Position numbers and translations under genes: made by a program
Notes under the pieces: model-generated
The model's input: the letters and a program-made list of their open reading frames with translations, nothing else
Database searches by the model: none
What the model was told of the DNA's origin: nothing
In this document: positions 1-7,600 of the stretch, in pieces
Layout: the number at the start of each line of letters is the position of its first letter
Position numbering within the stretch: position 1 is the stretch's first letter
NCBI GenBank assembly: GCA_034437895.1
Contig: DAOTTO010000467.1
Coordinates: 1-9,968 of the forward strand
Source: JANRLJ01 sp034437895
GTDB lineage: Bacteria > Chloroflexota > Anaerolineae > Aggregatilineales > Phototrophicaceae
Direction: 5' to 3'
Length of the DNA stretch: 9,968 nucleotides

Positions 1-184
1 TATTAAGGGTAAATAAAGTGACCATTATGGGGCATACTCTCAACTATATGGTGTTCATTTACGCGATATGTCATTGGCGATAAATTGATTTTTTGAATTG
101 AAACAGGCTGAGTAGTTACCCGATTTTCTTTTTTAACTCTTCTGACAACATTGCGACCCCTATTCTGGCAGCTTGCGGCAGACG

Positions 185-212
185 TTTCTCTTTCGAATGT
201 GTACTTTATAAT
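185..212 (+). promoter_or_regulatory. Possible promoter with perfect -10 box
   Basis: A perfect TATAAT lies at 207-212. The best -35 is poor: TTTCTC at 185-190, with a 16-base spacer. If used, transcription would start near 219 and leave a leader of about 120 bases before the ATG at 339. Surrounding DNA is AT-rich, so a chance match is quite possible. Confidence 0.25.
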
Positions 213-277
213 GATATTTAAGCAAATACACGAGTTCTGATTGATCTTAAAAAAATCCAAATGCTGTAGGCTTTCCC

Positions 278-289
278 GATAAATTTATC
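278..289. promoter_or_regulatory. 12-base perfect palindrome upstream of membrane-protein gene
   Basis: GATAAATTTATC is a perfect 12-base palindrome about 50 bases before the start codon at 339. It is enclosed by a wider inverted pair, TGTAGG (265-270) and CCTACA (289-294). The position would suit an operator or the stem of a leader hairpin, but no regulator family is implied and AT-rich palindromes arise easily by chance. Confidence 0.25.
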
Positions 290-338
290 CTACATATCCC
301 AACTTTGAGCGGACTTATGCTAAGATGGGTAGTAAATT

Positions 339-1535
339 ATGCTGCATTGCATGGATAAAGTGATTATGCTGCGCTTCCGCAAAAAACACCTTCCCGAAGA
401 ACCCTCGCTAAACGATACCCCTCCCATGGACGGGACACAGCATAAACCTGTTGCTGAAATTTTAGAAGAAACCCTCAAAGAAGCGCTGACCGAAGCCGAG
501 CGCAACGCCATGCGAGCCTATCTGCAACGCTGCGAGGTGCGTCTTAGCACCATGCACCGCATCGGCGTGGCCTTCATCAACGGCGCGGGGCTGCTGATTT
601 TGTTCCCGGTCTTTTTCCGCGATGTGATTCTGGTCGTCATCAAAGTTTTTCTGGCGCAGGCGATCAATCAATTCCCGCAGTATGGCAATAACGGTCTGCT
701 GCCGTCGGCGCTACTTTATTTTATGCTGCTCTATCCGTTCATGCTTTCGGTTGGGTTGCCGCTGTTTGCGATGTATACGCTGCTCAAGGACATCGTGCAT
801 TTTTATTTTACGATTTCGTCACCGGATTTCCCTTCCACGCTCAATAATCCCACCTTTACCTTAAGCGGCATCGCCTTCTCGCCCGATGAGTCGCCTGCCG
901 TGAAGCGCGAGGTGATGCTGCATCAATACAGTTCTAATTTGATGGATTTTGCTATGCCGTTCAGTCGGGGACGCAAAGAAGCCTACTTCGATGACCTCAT
1001 CCGCGACACGAAAGGCGATATTATTCCGTCATCGCGCCGTCTGGAAGATTTAGAGGCGATGGGGGTCATCCCTGCGCCGATTGATCGTAAAGAGGTCGAG
1101 CGCTTTAATGCCGCGTTTGGCTTGGCGCGGATTCTTGACCGTCCCTTGGTGTATGAAGTCGCCAAAACAGAGGTGTCGATGGCGCGTCACAATCTCTATT
1201 TGCGGCGGCTGGTGCTGCGTTATCTGCGGACTTTGCTGGCTTTCATCTGGACGACACTGGTGATTTTTATCATGGTGCCATTTTTGCAGGATGATCGCTT
1301 CCCGCCGCTAGTGATGCTGGCGCTCGGCTTTTTCGCGTGGTCGCTGCTGGCGAACCGTGTGATGCACCTGCCGATTGCGTGGATTTATCGCTTTAAGCCA
1401 GATTTGGAACAAAAAGCGACTATTGATCGCCAGCTTTTGCTAATGGAAAATCGCATTTTATGGGCAACACGCTTAGCCCAACTGACTTCATTTATCGCCC
1501 TTGTCGCTTCGTTTGCGCTGTATGCGGGTCAATAA
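339..1535 (+). CDS. Membrane protein of unknown family, about five TM segments
   Basis: I do not recognise the family of this 398-residue protein. A charged N-terminal region (about residues 1-70, with a Glu-rich helix near 40-55) is followed by hydrophobic segments at about 74-104 and 121-150. A hydrophilic domain spans about 155-290, and three more hydrophobic segments lie at about 298-316, 322-345 and 377-396. The large central loop, rich in Arg, Asp and Glu, is presumably the functional domain. There is no signal peptide. The start is uncertain: ATG codons at 339, 351 and 366 are all in frame and none has a strong Shine-Dalgarno. I keep 339 as the longest frame. The stop lies 10 bases from the convergent Nudix gene, and no terminator hairpin is visible between them. 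That the ORF is a real gene is well supported by its length and coherent membrane topology; its function is unknown. Confidence 0.8.
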   Translation: MLHCMDKVIMLRFRKKHLPEEPSLNDTPPMDGTQHKPVAEILEETLKEALTEAERNAMRAYLQRCEVRLSTMHRIGVAFINGAGLLILFPVFFRDVILVVIKVFLAQAINQFPQYGNNGLLPSALLYFMLLYPFMLSVGLPLFAMYTLLKDIVHFYFTISSPDFPSTLNNPTFTLSGIAFSPDESPAVKREVMLHQYSSNLMDFAMPFSRGRKEAYFDDLIRDTKGDIIPSSRRLEDLEAMGVIPAPIDRKEVERFNAAFGLARILDRPLVYEVAKTEVSMARHNLYLRRLVLRYLRTLLAFIWTTLVIFIMVPFLQDDRFPPLVMLALGFFAWSLLANRVMHLPIAWIYRFKPDLEQKATIDRQLLLMENRILWATRLAQLTSFIALVASFALYAGQ

Positions 1536-1545
1536 GGGGATGCTG

Positions 1546-2013
1546 CTAACGGATGAACGCCGCCGCTTGATTCGCCAACGCGTCGTCTATGCGCTCGAAG
1601 TGATGCTCCATCACATCCATTTGAGCGATTTCCGCCCGTGTAAAATAGCCGACTTCGGTAGTTTCATCGCTCAAGCCGAGTTTGCCGCCCATCACCTCGC
1701 CGATAAAACATAAGCCGACAATCTGCCAACGGTTGCCATCCGCATACGCAATAATGCGATGCGGCATCGTATAAATGCCGATCAACTTCACAACGCGGAT
1801 TTCCAGACCGGTCTCCTCGCGGATTTCACGCGCACATGCCTCCTCAGCCGATTCGCCTGCTTCCATGCCGCCGCCGGGGATGCACCAGCGTCCGTTGTCC
1901 GTCCGGCGCGTGAGCAGAATCTTCTCGCCTGTCTCGTCAAAAATCACAGCGGAGCAACCGACACTCAGCACAGCACTCGCCCCAATGCGCTCACCATAAA
2001 GTAATTTCGCCAT
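1546..2013 (-). CDS. Nudix hydrolase
   Basis: This 155-residue protein contains a complete Nudix box, GX5EX7REUXEEXGU: G48, E54, R62-E63 and E66-E67, with G69-L70 closing the motif. These Glu residues bind the catalytic divalent metal in this superfamily, which hydrolyses nucleoside diphosphates linked to another group. A typical N-terminal strand (GCSAVIFDETGEKILLTRR, about residues 19-37) and WCIPGGG before the box fit MutT/YjhB-like members. The substrate cannot be read from the sequence; ADP-ribose, NADH-like or oxidised nucleotides are all possible. It lies 30 bases downstream of the acetyltransferase on the same strand, so the two are probably co-transcribed. An AAGGA lies 12 bases before the ATG, rather far for a Shine-Dalgarno. 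Length is usual for the family and all key residues are present. Confidence 0.92.
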   Translation of the reverse strand: MAKLLYGERIGASAVLSVGCSAVIFDETGEKILLTRRTDNGRWCIPGGGMEAGESAEEACAREIREETGLEIRVVKLIGIYTMPHRIIAYADGNRWQIVGLCFIGEVMGGKLGLSDETTEVGYFTRAEIAQMDVMEHHFERIDDALANQAAAFIR

Positions 2014-2043
2014 TTACACATCTTATCCTTGTTTAAGGAAGGA

Positions 2044-2865
2044 TTATTCAATCACTCTGCCGCCCAAAACCGAATCGTGGCAGCGTTCACAGTAGCTGTG
2101 TTGACAGTGCGTTATATTCGGATTTTGCTGAATCGCCGTCACTGCTGCCCCCAGTGTTTCTTTCGCCGGGAACACCCGCCACAAACTGCCGCCGACTTTG
2201 CACCGTTTTTCATAGGGTGCAAGAATCGGCGCGAAGTTATCAAAGCCTTCGGAGCAGCCGCCCACTTCTACACCCATTACGTCGCCATCCGGCGTATTCG
2301 CCCAGCGCAAGAACAAATTGCGTCCCGCTTGCTGTTCGGCATAATGAATCAGCGTCATGCGCTGTAACGTCACGCCCATCAGCAGCACATAGCCGTCGGC
2401 TTCGATCAAAGCGCGAAACGGCTCATAAACGTTTGCCCACGTTTGCCCACAAACAAGCTGATTCGCCAATGGCCCCACTGCGGAAAATGAGCATAAAGGA
2501 TGATCGCCGCGTATACGTTCCGGCATTTTTACGAGCGCGGTGGAGATCGCACCCATGTCGTAGCGATCTACATCAAGCGTGTCTTTGCGGTAAACATCGC
2601 GGTGATTAAAAATGAACTCCGCATAGACTTTGCCCATGCCGTTGCGCTTAGGAATATCATCACGCGGAGAGGGTACGCCATAATGCGACCAGCTAAACGT
2701 CGGCATCAGCAGCGTACAGCCTTCGTCAAGCATCCCGTCAATCACGGTCTTCGCGCCGCCCGTCACCCAGCCAAATGACCCCATCGAGGCATGGACACAC
2801 ACCATCTTACCCGATAAGCCTAAAGCGCGGATCCCTTCGCGGATGTGGTGACTATTGACGTGCAT
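2044..2865 (-). CDS. AAC(3)-family (Antibiotic_NAT) acetyltransferase
   Basis: This 273-residue protein resembles aminoglycoside 3-N-acetyltransferases and their YokD/BA2930-type relatives, which transfer acetyl from acetyl-CoA to an amine. Visible family motifs are VHASMGSFGWVTGG (24-37), LLMPTFSW (52-59), DHPLCSFSAVGP (121-132) and VLLMGVTLQRMTLIHYAE (160-177), the last with the H174-x-A-E177 pair. I chose the ATG at 2863-2865 because AGGAG sits 8 bases before it (2874-2878). A longer frame from 2904 adds 13 residues that lack family character and would be translated over that binding site. The C-terminus carries a cysteine cluster, C254-x4-C259-x2-C262 with H253 and H256, which could bind a metal. 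The Nudix gene follows after 30 bases. Membership of this family does not show antibiotic resistance; many chromosomal members have unknown substrates. Confidence 0.87.
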   Translation of the reverse strand: MHVNSHHIREGIRALGLSGKMVCVHASMGSFGWVTGGAKTVIDGMLDEGCTLLMPTFSWSHYGVPSPRDDIPKRNGMGKVYAEFIFNHRDVYRKDTLDVDRYDMGAISTALVKMPERIRGDHPLCSFSAVGPLANQLVCGQTWANVYEPFRALIEADGYVLLMGVTLQRMTLIHYAEQQAGRNLFLRWANTPDGDVMGVEVGGCSEGFDNFAPILAPYEKRCKVGGSLWRVFPAKETLGAAVTAIQQNPNITHCQHSYCERCHDSVLGGRVIE

Positions 2866-3165
2866 CGCTGGTACTCCTGTCTCTATCGAAGCACCAGCAT
2901 ACAATAATTAAGTTCTTGGCTAAAGAGACAACTTTCTTCGCGTTAATTACGCGACACGCTTTTTGCGGGGCGAAGTCCGTGCAAGTTGGATGCAGCGTTG
3001 GGATGGCGTTTCATACACAGTGTCCAATTCAGAGTAGTGAATTTGGTCGTGTGTGCGGGATGTATTCATACAGATTGCGTGGTAAAAAAGGAGTGATTAG
3101 TAGTTAGTGTGTAGTACGTAGTTTAAAATGCGATAGTTCAAGCAATTCTACGCTTTTAGAAACAG
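2866..3165. other. Divergent intergenic region, no gene seen
   Basis: This gap separates the minus-strand acetyltransferase from the plus-strand aminotransferase. It must hold the acetyltransferase promoter, but I see no clear -35/-10 pair; the best -10-like hexamer on the minus strand is TATGCT at 2896-2901. An imperfect hairpin pairs CCAATTCA (3024-3031) with TGAATTTGG (3038-3046) around a 6-base loop. A weak TTG-started frame at 2916-3107 has no ribosome binding site and no recognisable protein, so I do not call it. Near 3098-3124 there is TAGT-rich low-complexity sequence. Confidence 0.5.
2874..2878 (-). promoter_or_regulatory. Ribosome binding site that sets the AAC(3) start
   Basis: AGGAG on the minus strand lies 8 bases before the ATG at 2863-2865. 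It falls inside the longer possible reading frame that begins at 2904, so it argues for the shorter 273-residue protein. Confidence 0.65.
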
Positions 3166-3249
3166 TAGAAGTTACGCAGTTCAGCGAGATTTTCCGTAGG
3201 GGCGACTCGCCGAGTCGCCCTACAAAACCCATCAACTGCGTAAGTCCTA
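3166..3249 (-). mobile_element. Small inverted-repeat element E1 (MITE-like)
   Basis: Its ends are imperfect inverted repeats: 3166-3183 and 3232-3249 match at 15 of 18 positions, including a perfect 10-base arm, TTACGCAGTT (3172-3181) against AACTGCGTAA (3234-3243). Both outer ends carry TA. The core holds a second strong palindrome at 3196-3223. The same pair of ends recurs at 4504-4630 (E2): 18/19 identity at the gene-facing end and 15/16 at the other. No transposase is encoded, so it would be non-autonomous. The TA flanks would suit an IS630/Tc1-type target, but that is inference. It ends 55 bases before the aminotransferase start. Confidence 0.65.
3196..3223. repeat. REP-like palindrome inside E1
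   Basis: The left arm GTAGGGGCGACTCG (3196-3209) pairs with CGAGTCGCCCTAC (3211-3223), leaving one unpaired G and a minimal loop, so the stem is about 13 bp. It is GC-rich within an AT-rich spacer and resembles the dispersed REP-type palindromes of many bacterial genomes. In RNA it would fold very stably, but no T-tract follows, so it is not a standard terminator. Confidence 0.7.
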
Positions 3250-3253
3250 AAAC

Positions 3254-3280
3254 AACTAAAAACTAACGACTAAAAACTTT
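3254..3280. repeat. Low-complexity ACTAAAAACT repeat near the aminotransferase start
   Basis: AACTAAAAACTAAC at 3254-3267 is followed by a second, shorter unit, GACTAAAAACTTTT. The identical 14-mer AACTAAAAACTAAC occurs again at 4596-4609 inside E2, so both spacers around the aminotransferase share it as a direct repeat. It lies just outside E1 but inside E2. Confidence 0.55.
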
Positions 3281-3304
3281 TACCTTTTAACTCTAGGGGA
3301 ACTC

Positions 3305-4498
3305 ATGCGTAGTTTCATCGCCCAGAACGTCAAAAATTTACGCCCGTCTGGTATTCGGAAATATTTCGACATCGCCGCGACGATGGAAGATGTCGTTACG
3401 CTTGGCATTGGTGAGCCGGATTTCGCCACCCCTGCCCATATCACGGAGCAGGCTATCGAGTCCATGCGTGCCGGACAAACGGCTTATACGTCTAATTCCG
3501 GCACGATTGAACTGCGACAGGCGATTTCTGATTATATTGAGCGTTTGTACGGCATCTATTACGCGCCAGACGATCAAATCCTTGTCACCGTCGGCGTGAG
3601 TGAAGCGCTGTGGCTGGCGATGAAGGCCATTCTTGACCCCGGTGATGAAGTGTTGGTCGTCGAGCCGTGTTTTGTGGCGAATGCAGCGGCGGTGGAAATG
3701 GCGGGCGGTGTCGCTGTGATGGTGCCGACTCGCGTCGAAGATGGCTTCCAAGTGACGGGCGAAACGCTGGAACGTTACGTTTCTCCACGCACGAAAGCGA
3801 TTCTCATCAGCTATCCGAATAATCCAACCGGCGCGGTATTGACTCGCAGTCGCATGTTAGAAATCGCCGCTGTCGCCCAAAAGCATGATCTGGTCGTGAT
3901 TTCTGACGAGATTTACGAGCGCCTGATTTACAGCGATTATCAGCATGTGAATTTTGCCAGCTTACCGGGGATGTATGAGCGCACGATTTTACTCAGCGGC
4001 ATGAGCAAATCGTTTGCGATGACGGGCTGGCGCGTCGGCTATGCGACTGCTGCACCCGATATCATGAACGCCATGCGGAAGCTGCATCAATATCTCATTA
4101 TGTCCGCGCCGACGATGGGGCAGATCGCGGCAGTGCAGGCACTCACGCACGGCGAAGACGATGTGCAGATGATGCGCGAGAATTATGATCGCCGCCGTCG
4201 TTTGATTGTCGAAGGTTTTAATAATCTCGGCCTGACCTGTTTTGAACCACGCGGCGCGTTTTATGCCTTCCCCAGTATCGCTTCCACCGGATTAAGCGAT
4301 GAGGAATTTTGCGAAACGCTGCTGCATAAGGAGCGAGTCGCTGTCATCCCCGGCAGTGCATTCGGTGCCAGCGGCGCAGGATTCATCCGTGCCAGCTATA
4401 CATCGTCATACGAAACAATTGAGGCCGCGCTGGAACGCATGGGACGCTTTTTACAGCGGCGTGGGTTACTCACACCTGTCGCCCAAACGATGCTTTAA
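3305..4498 (+). CDS. PLP-dependent class I/II aminotransferase
   Basis: This 397-residue protein is a full-length fold-type I aminotransferase of the AspC/PatA type. It transfers an amino group between an amino acid and a 2-oxo acid in the cytoplasm. The start of the enzyme reads SGIRKYFDIA (15-24), then GIGEPDF (34-40). YPNNPTG (170-176) supplies N173, and SDEIYE (200-205) supplies D201, which pairs with the PLP ring nitrogen. SGMSKSFAMTGWRVG (231-245) carries the Schiff-base lysine K235, and R362 is the expected carboxylate-binding arginine. All key residues are present. The start is supported by AGGGGA (3295-3300) just before the ATG. The substrate is not readable: aspartate, alanine, aromatic amino acids or N-acetyl-diaminopimelate relatives are all possible. 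The gene stands alone between divergent genes and a terminator, flanked by inverted copies of a small repeat element. Confidence 0.93.
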   Translation: MRSFIAQNVKNLRPSGIRKYFDIAATMEDVVTLGIGEPDFATPAHITEQAIESMRAGQTAYTSNSGTIELRQAISDYIERLYGIYYAPDDQILVTVGVSEALWLAMKAILDPGDEVLVVEPCFVANAAAVEMAGGVAVMVPTRVEDGFQVTGETLERYVSPRTKAILISYPNNPTGAVLTRSRMLEIAAVAQKHDLVVISDEIYERLIYSDYQHVNFASLPGMYERTILLSGMSKSFAMTGWRVGYATAAPDIMNAMRKLHQYLIMSAPTMGQIAAVQALTHGEDDVQMMRENYDRRRRLIVEGFNNLGLTCFEPRGAFYAFPSIASTGLSDEEFCETLLHKERVAVIPGSAFGASGAGFIRASYTSSYETIEAALERMGRFLQRRGLLTPVAQTML

Positions 4499-4503
4499 AT
4501 AAA

Positions 4504-4630
4504 TTAGGACTTACGGAGTTGACCAAGTTTTAGGGTAAAAGTTGTTAGCTGATAGTTTTTAGTAAGGGCGCAGAATTCCCCATACCGCCTGCTTTAACTA
4601 AAAACTAACTACTCTGAACTGTGTAACTTC
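4504..4630 (+). mobile_element. Small inverted-repeat element E2 (MITE-like)
   Basis: It begins TTAGGACTTACGGAGTTGA (4504-4522), which matches the reverse complement of 3232-3250 at 18 of 19 bases. It ends TGAACTGTGTAACTTC (4615-4630), which matches the reverse complement of 3168-3183 at 15 of 16. The two ends are themselves imperfect inverted repeats, 11/16. The core differs from E1: it lacks the GC-rich palindrome and instead holds AT-rich ACTAAAAACT-type sequence at 4541-4609. E2 lies opposite in orientation to E1, starting 5 bases after the aminotransferase stop. No transposase frame is present. Confidence 0.65.
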
Positions 4631-4658
4631 GATGAGTATTGGAAATCCTTTACACTCC

Positions 4659-4678
4659 CCCCCTTGCGGGGGTTTTTT
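4659..4678 (+). terminator. Rho-independent terminator after the aminotransferase
   Basis: CCCCC (4659-4663) pairs with GGGGG (4668-4672) around a TTGC loop and is followed directly by six T residues (4673-4678). It lies about 160 bases past the aminotransferase stop and only 19 bases before the kinase frame, so it should separate the two transcripts. Confidence 0.75.
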
Positions 4679-4692
4679 GTTTACATGATAAT
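4664..4692 (+). promoter_or_regulatory. Candidate kinase promoter overlapping the terminator
   Basis: TTGCGG (4664-4669) as -35 and GATAAT (4687-4692) as -10 are spaced by exactly 17 bases. A start point 6-8 bases after the -10 would fall on the ATG at 4698, giving a leaderless or nearly leaderless mRNA. The -35 lies inside the terminator hairpin. Only three -35 bases match consensus, so this is a candidate, not a firm call. Confidence 0.4.
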
Positions 4693-4697
4693 CAATC

Positions 4698-7600
4698 ATG
4701 GTATTAGAATTTATTTATCGAGAATCTATGATGATTGCATCCGTAAACACAGCCTCAATCCTACTCGCGGATGAAGATGGTGTATCACGTCCTTTATTAC
4801 GTCAAGCGCTGCAAGATGTGGGACATACCGTTTTTAGCGCAAAAACAGATCGTGCGCTGTGGAGTGCGTTGGCGAAAGATCGCATTGATTTGATTATTTT
4901 GGATGCGGAACTCGGCGATGGTTATGCGGTGTGTACCCGTTTAAAAATGTTGGCCTCGCAAATTCCCGTTATGATGATCGTCCCTCCCACAGAAGAAGCC
5001 ATCGCACGGGCGCGGGCTTCCGGCGCGGAAGAATGCCTTGTGCGTCCGATTCAACCTTCCTTGCTTTTATGGCGCATTCATGACTTACTCAACCATCGAG
5101 AAACCATCCGTCGCCAACTCGAAGCACGGCTGTTCGATTCGGTCAATGATGCTATTTTTTTGGTTGATCTGCAATATGACTACATTCTCGAAGTCAATCG
5201 ACACGCCTCTAAGCTGCTCGGCTATACACGCGGCGAATTTCTGGCTATGCGCTATAGCGATGTCGTTGGTGAGGTAGGTTACAAAGTAGATGGGGTATTC
5301 GTTCAAGAACTAACCACCAAAGGGCATTTTCTTTACGAACACGCCTATCGCTCCAAAACAGGCCGCGCCATTATTGTTGAGGTCAGCAGCCGTGTGATTG
5401 ACTACAACGGGAAAAAAGCCATCCTCAGCTTTGCCCGTGATATTCGTAAGCGCAAACAAGCCGAGGCCGTGGCGGCTGAACAACGACATCTGGCGGAAGC
5501 CCTGCGCGATACAGCGGCGGCGCTCAACAGTACCCTCAATTTGACAGAGGTGGTGGAGCGCGTACTGGAACAGGTCAATCGTGTTGTTCCTAGTGATGCT
5601 GCCAGCATTATGCTGTTGCAAGGCGTGTATGCCCGTGTTGCCGGGCGACGCGGCTATGAGTGGTACAGTGATAATTCGTCTCGGCTCAATGAAGGACGTA
5701 ATATCAGCGAATTAGGCACAATTCAATGGATGATAAAAAATCGGCAGGCGCTCTTGATCGAGGAAACGCACAGTTCTGATTACTGGAAGCAGTTGCCAGA
5801 TACAACTTGGATCCATGCTTATCTTGGCGCACCAATTATCAACGACGATCAACTCATCGGCTTTATTAATCTGGACTCGAAAACACCACATTATTTCACT
5901 CGCGGACAGATCGACTATCTGACGGCGTTTGCCAATCAAGCCAGCATCGCCATCCGCAACGCGCAGCTTTATGAGACGGCACAGCGCCACGCGGATGAAT
6001 TAGAGGGGCATGTCGCCCATCGCACCCAAGAATTGATTGATGTAAATCTTCAGCTCAAGGAACAAATCGTTGAACGCCAGCGGATTGAAACCGAGCTGAA
6101 CAGTGAGCGCAATTTGCTACGAACCTTGATGGATGCCCTGCCCGATCATATCTATGCCAAAGACCGAGAAAGCCGCTTTTTGTTGGGGAATGTGTCTGGG
6201 GCGGTGCATTTTGGCTTGGGGACAGTCAACGATTTACTCGGAAAAACCGATTTTGACCTGTACCCAAAAGAAATTGCTGCGGAATTCTATGACGAAGAGC
6301 AGAACATCATGCGTACCGGCCAGCCCATAACACGCGAAATCTCGCCGCTTGATGAACAGAAATGGTTTTTGATGACCAAAATACCACTTCGTGATAACAG
6401 CGGGACAATCGTAGGGCTGGTAGGCATTAACCGTGACATCACCGAACTTAAAGAAGCCGAAGCACGTATTCAACACGTCATCAGCGGCGCGAACTGCTTA
6501 TTGGGCTATGCCATCGCCGAGCAGAAGCCAGATAAACAGTTTGCGTGGGACTTTTTCGTCACAAGCGAGGCCACCGCGATGGCCTTTCTTCCAATGGACC
6601 TTCAACCCGCAGAAACCTATCGAGATGCTTTTTGGCGCTGCATCCAAAAGGAAGATCAACGCCGCATCTTGCACCGTTTTAAAGATGCGATGCAAAATGA
6701 TGAACGGGTCTTCACCATGGAGTTTATGTGCCGCCGCGCTGATGGGCAAATGCGCTGGTTGAATATTGATGTACAAAACAAACCCTTGACCCCCGGACGG
6801 TGGACACTCGTCAGCGTCACAACCGATATTACCGCACGAAAAGCGTTGGAAGTCGCCATGCAGGAGGCGAATCAAACCCTAGAAAAACGAGTACAAGATC
6901 GCACCGTTGAACTTTCACAAGCGAATGCCGCGCTGCGTGAAAGTGAAGCTCGCTTCCGGGTTCTGGTGGAACATGCTCCAGAAGCGATTGTGGTGTTTGA
7001 TGCCAAAACCGAGCGCTTCGTTGATGTTAACGAAAACGCGGTACGGTTGTTTGGACTGCCCAAGAAGAAACTCTTGCAGCAGGGGCCGCTGCAATTTTCT
7101 CCGCCGCAGCAGCCTGACGGAACCGCCTCTATCGTCGCGGGTCGCCGTTGGATTGAACGCGCCATTAAGGGTGAAATCCCGGTTTATGAGTGGGTGCATC
7201 GCAGCGCCAACGGACGGAATATTGCCTGTGAAGTACGTCTCGTCCTGCTGCCAACTTCTGGCGGTTTGCTGGTGCGAGGCAGCATTACCGACATCACGGA
7301 GCGTAAAAAGGCCGAACAAGCCGAGCGCGAACAACGGATGCTGGCGGAAGCTTTGGGCGATGCCGCCGCCGCCCTTAGCAGTTCGTTGGATTTAAATAAT
7401 GTGTTGGATCGCATTTTGCATTATATGGCGCGGGTGATGCCGCAGCATGAACTCTCGGCGGTGATGTTGATTGAGGATGACCTTTACGTGCGGGTCGTGA
7501 GGCAAAAAGAATATGGGGATTATACCCCGACGACCCTCAGCCCGGATGAGCGTTTTTACCTTGATAGTGTGCCTGAACTGCGCTTAATCTTTGACACAGA

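Larger units (their letters stand above)
1..338. other. AT-rich stretch without a convincing gene
   Basis: This stretch is visibly richer in A and T than the genes to its right, and no reading frame in it has both a plausible start and family-like protein sequence. The longest frame, on the minus strand at 3-260, opens with TTG, has no ribosome binding site and reads as low-complexity, unfamiliar protein, so I do not call it. It holds a perfect TATAAT hexamer at 207-212 and a 12-base palindrome at 278-289, both listed separately. It is probably the upstream region of the membrane-protein gene that starts at 339. Confidence 0.6.

Noticed and set aside
3..260. Minus-strand frame of 85 codons in the left AT-rich region
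   Set aside because: It starts with TTG, has no ribosome binding site, and its protein shows no recognisable domain or normal composition.
2431..2450. Perfect tandem repeat of the 10-mer GTTTGCCCAC inside the AAC(3) gene
   Set aside because: A fresh 10-base duplication would shift the frame, yet the protein continues in family-like sequence across it (GQTWANVYEPF). It is most simply chance.
2866..2904. N-terminal extension of the AAC(3) protein to an ATG at 2904
   Set aside because: The 13 extra residues lack family similarity, and the strong AGGAG at 2874-2878 lies inside them, placed correctly for the ATG at 2863-2865.
2916..3107. Plus-strand frame of 63 codons between the acetyltransferase and the aminotransferase
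   Set aside because: TTG start, no Shine-Dalgarno, no family resemblance; the region looks like regulatory or repeat-containing spacer.
3196..3223. GC-rich palindrome as a terminator
   Set aside because: No T-tract follows on either strand, and it lies upstream of rather than after a gene on the plus strand.
3166..3249. CRISPR-like or riboswitch reading of the palindromic spacer
   Set aside because: There is no regular repeat-spacer pattern and no known riboswitch core. Terminal inverted repeats shared with 4504-4630 explain the structure better.
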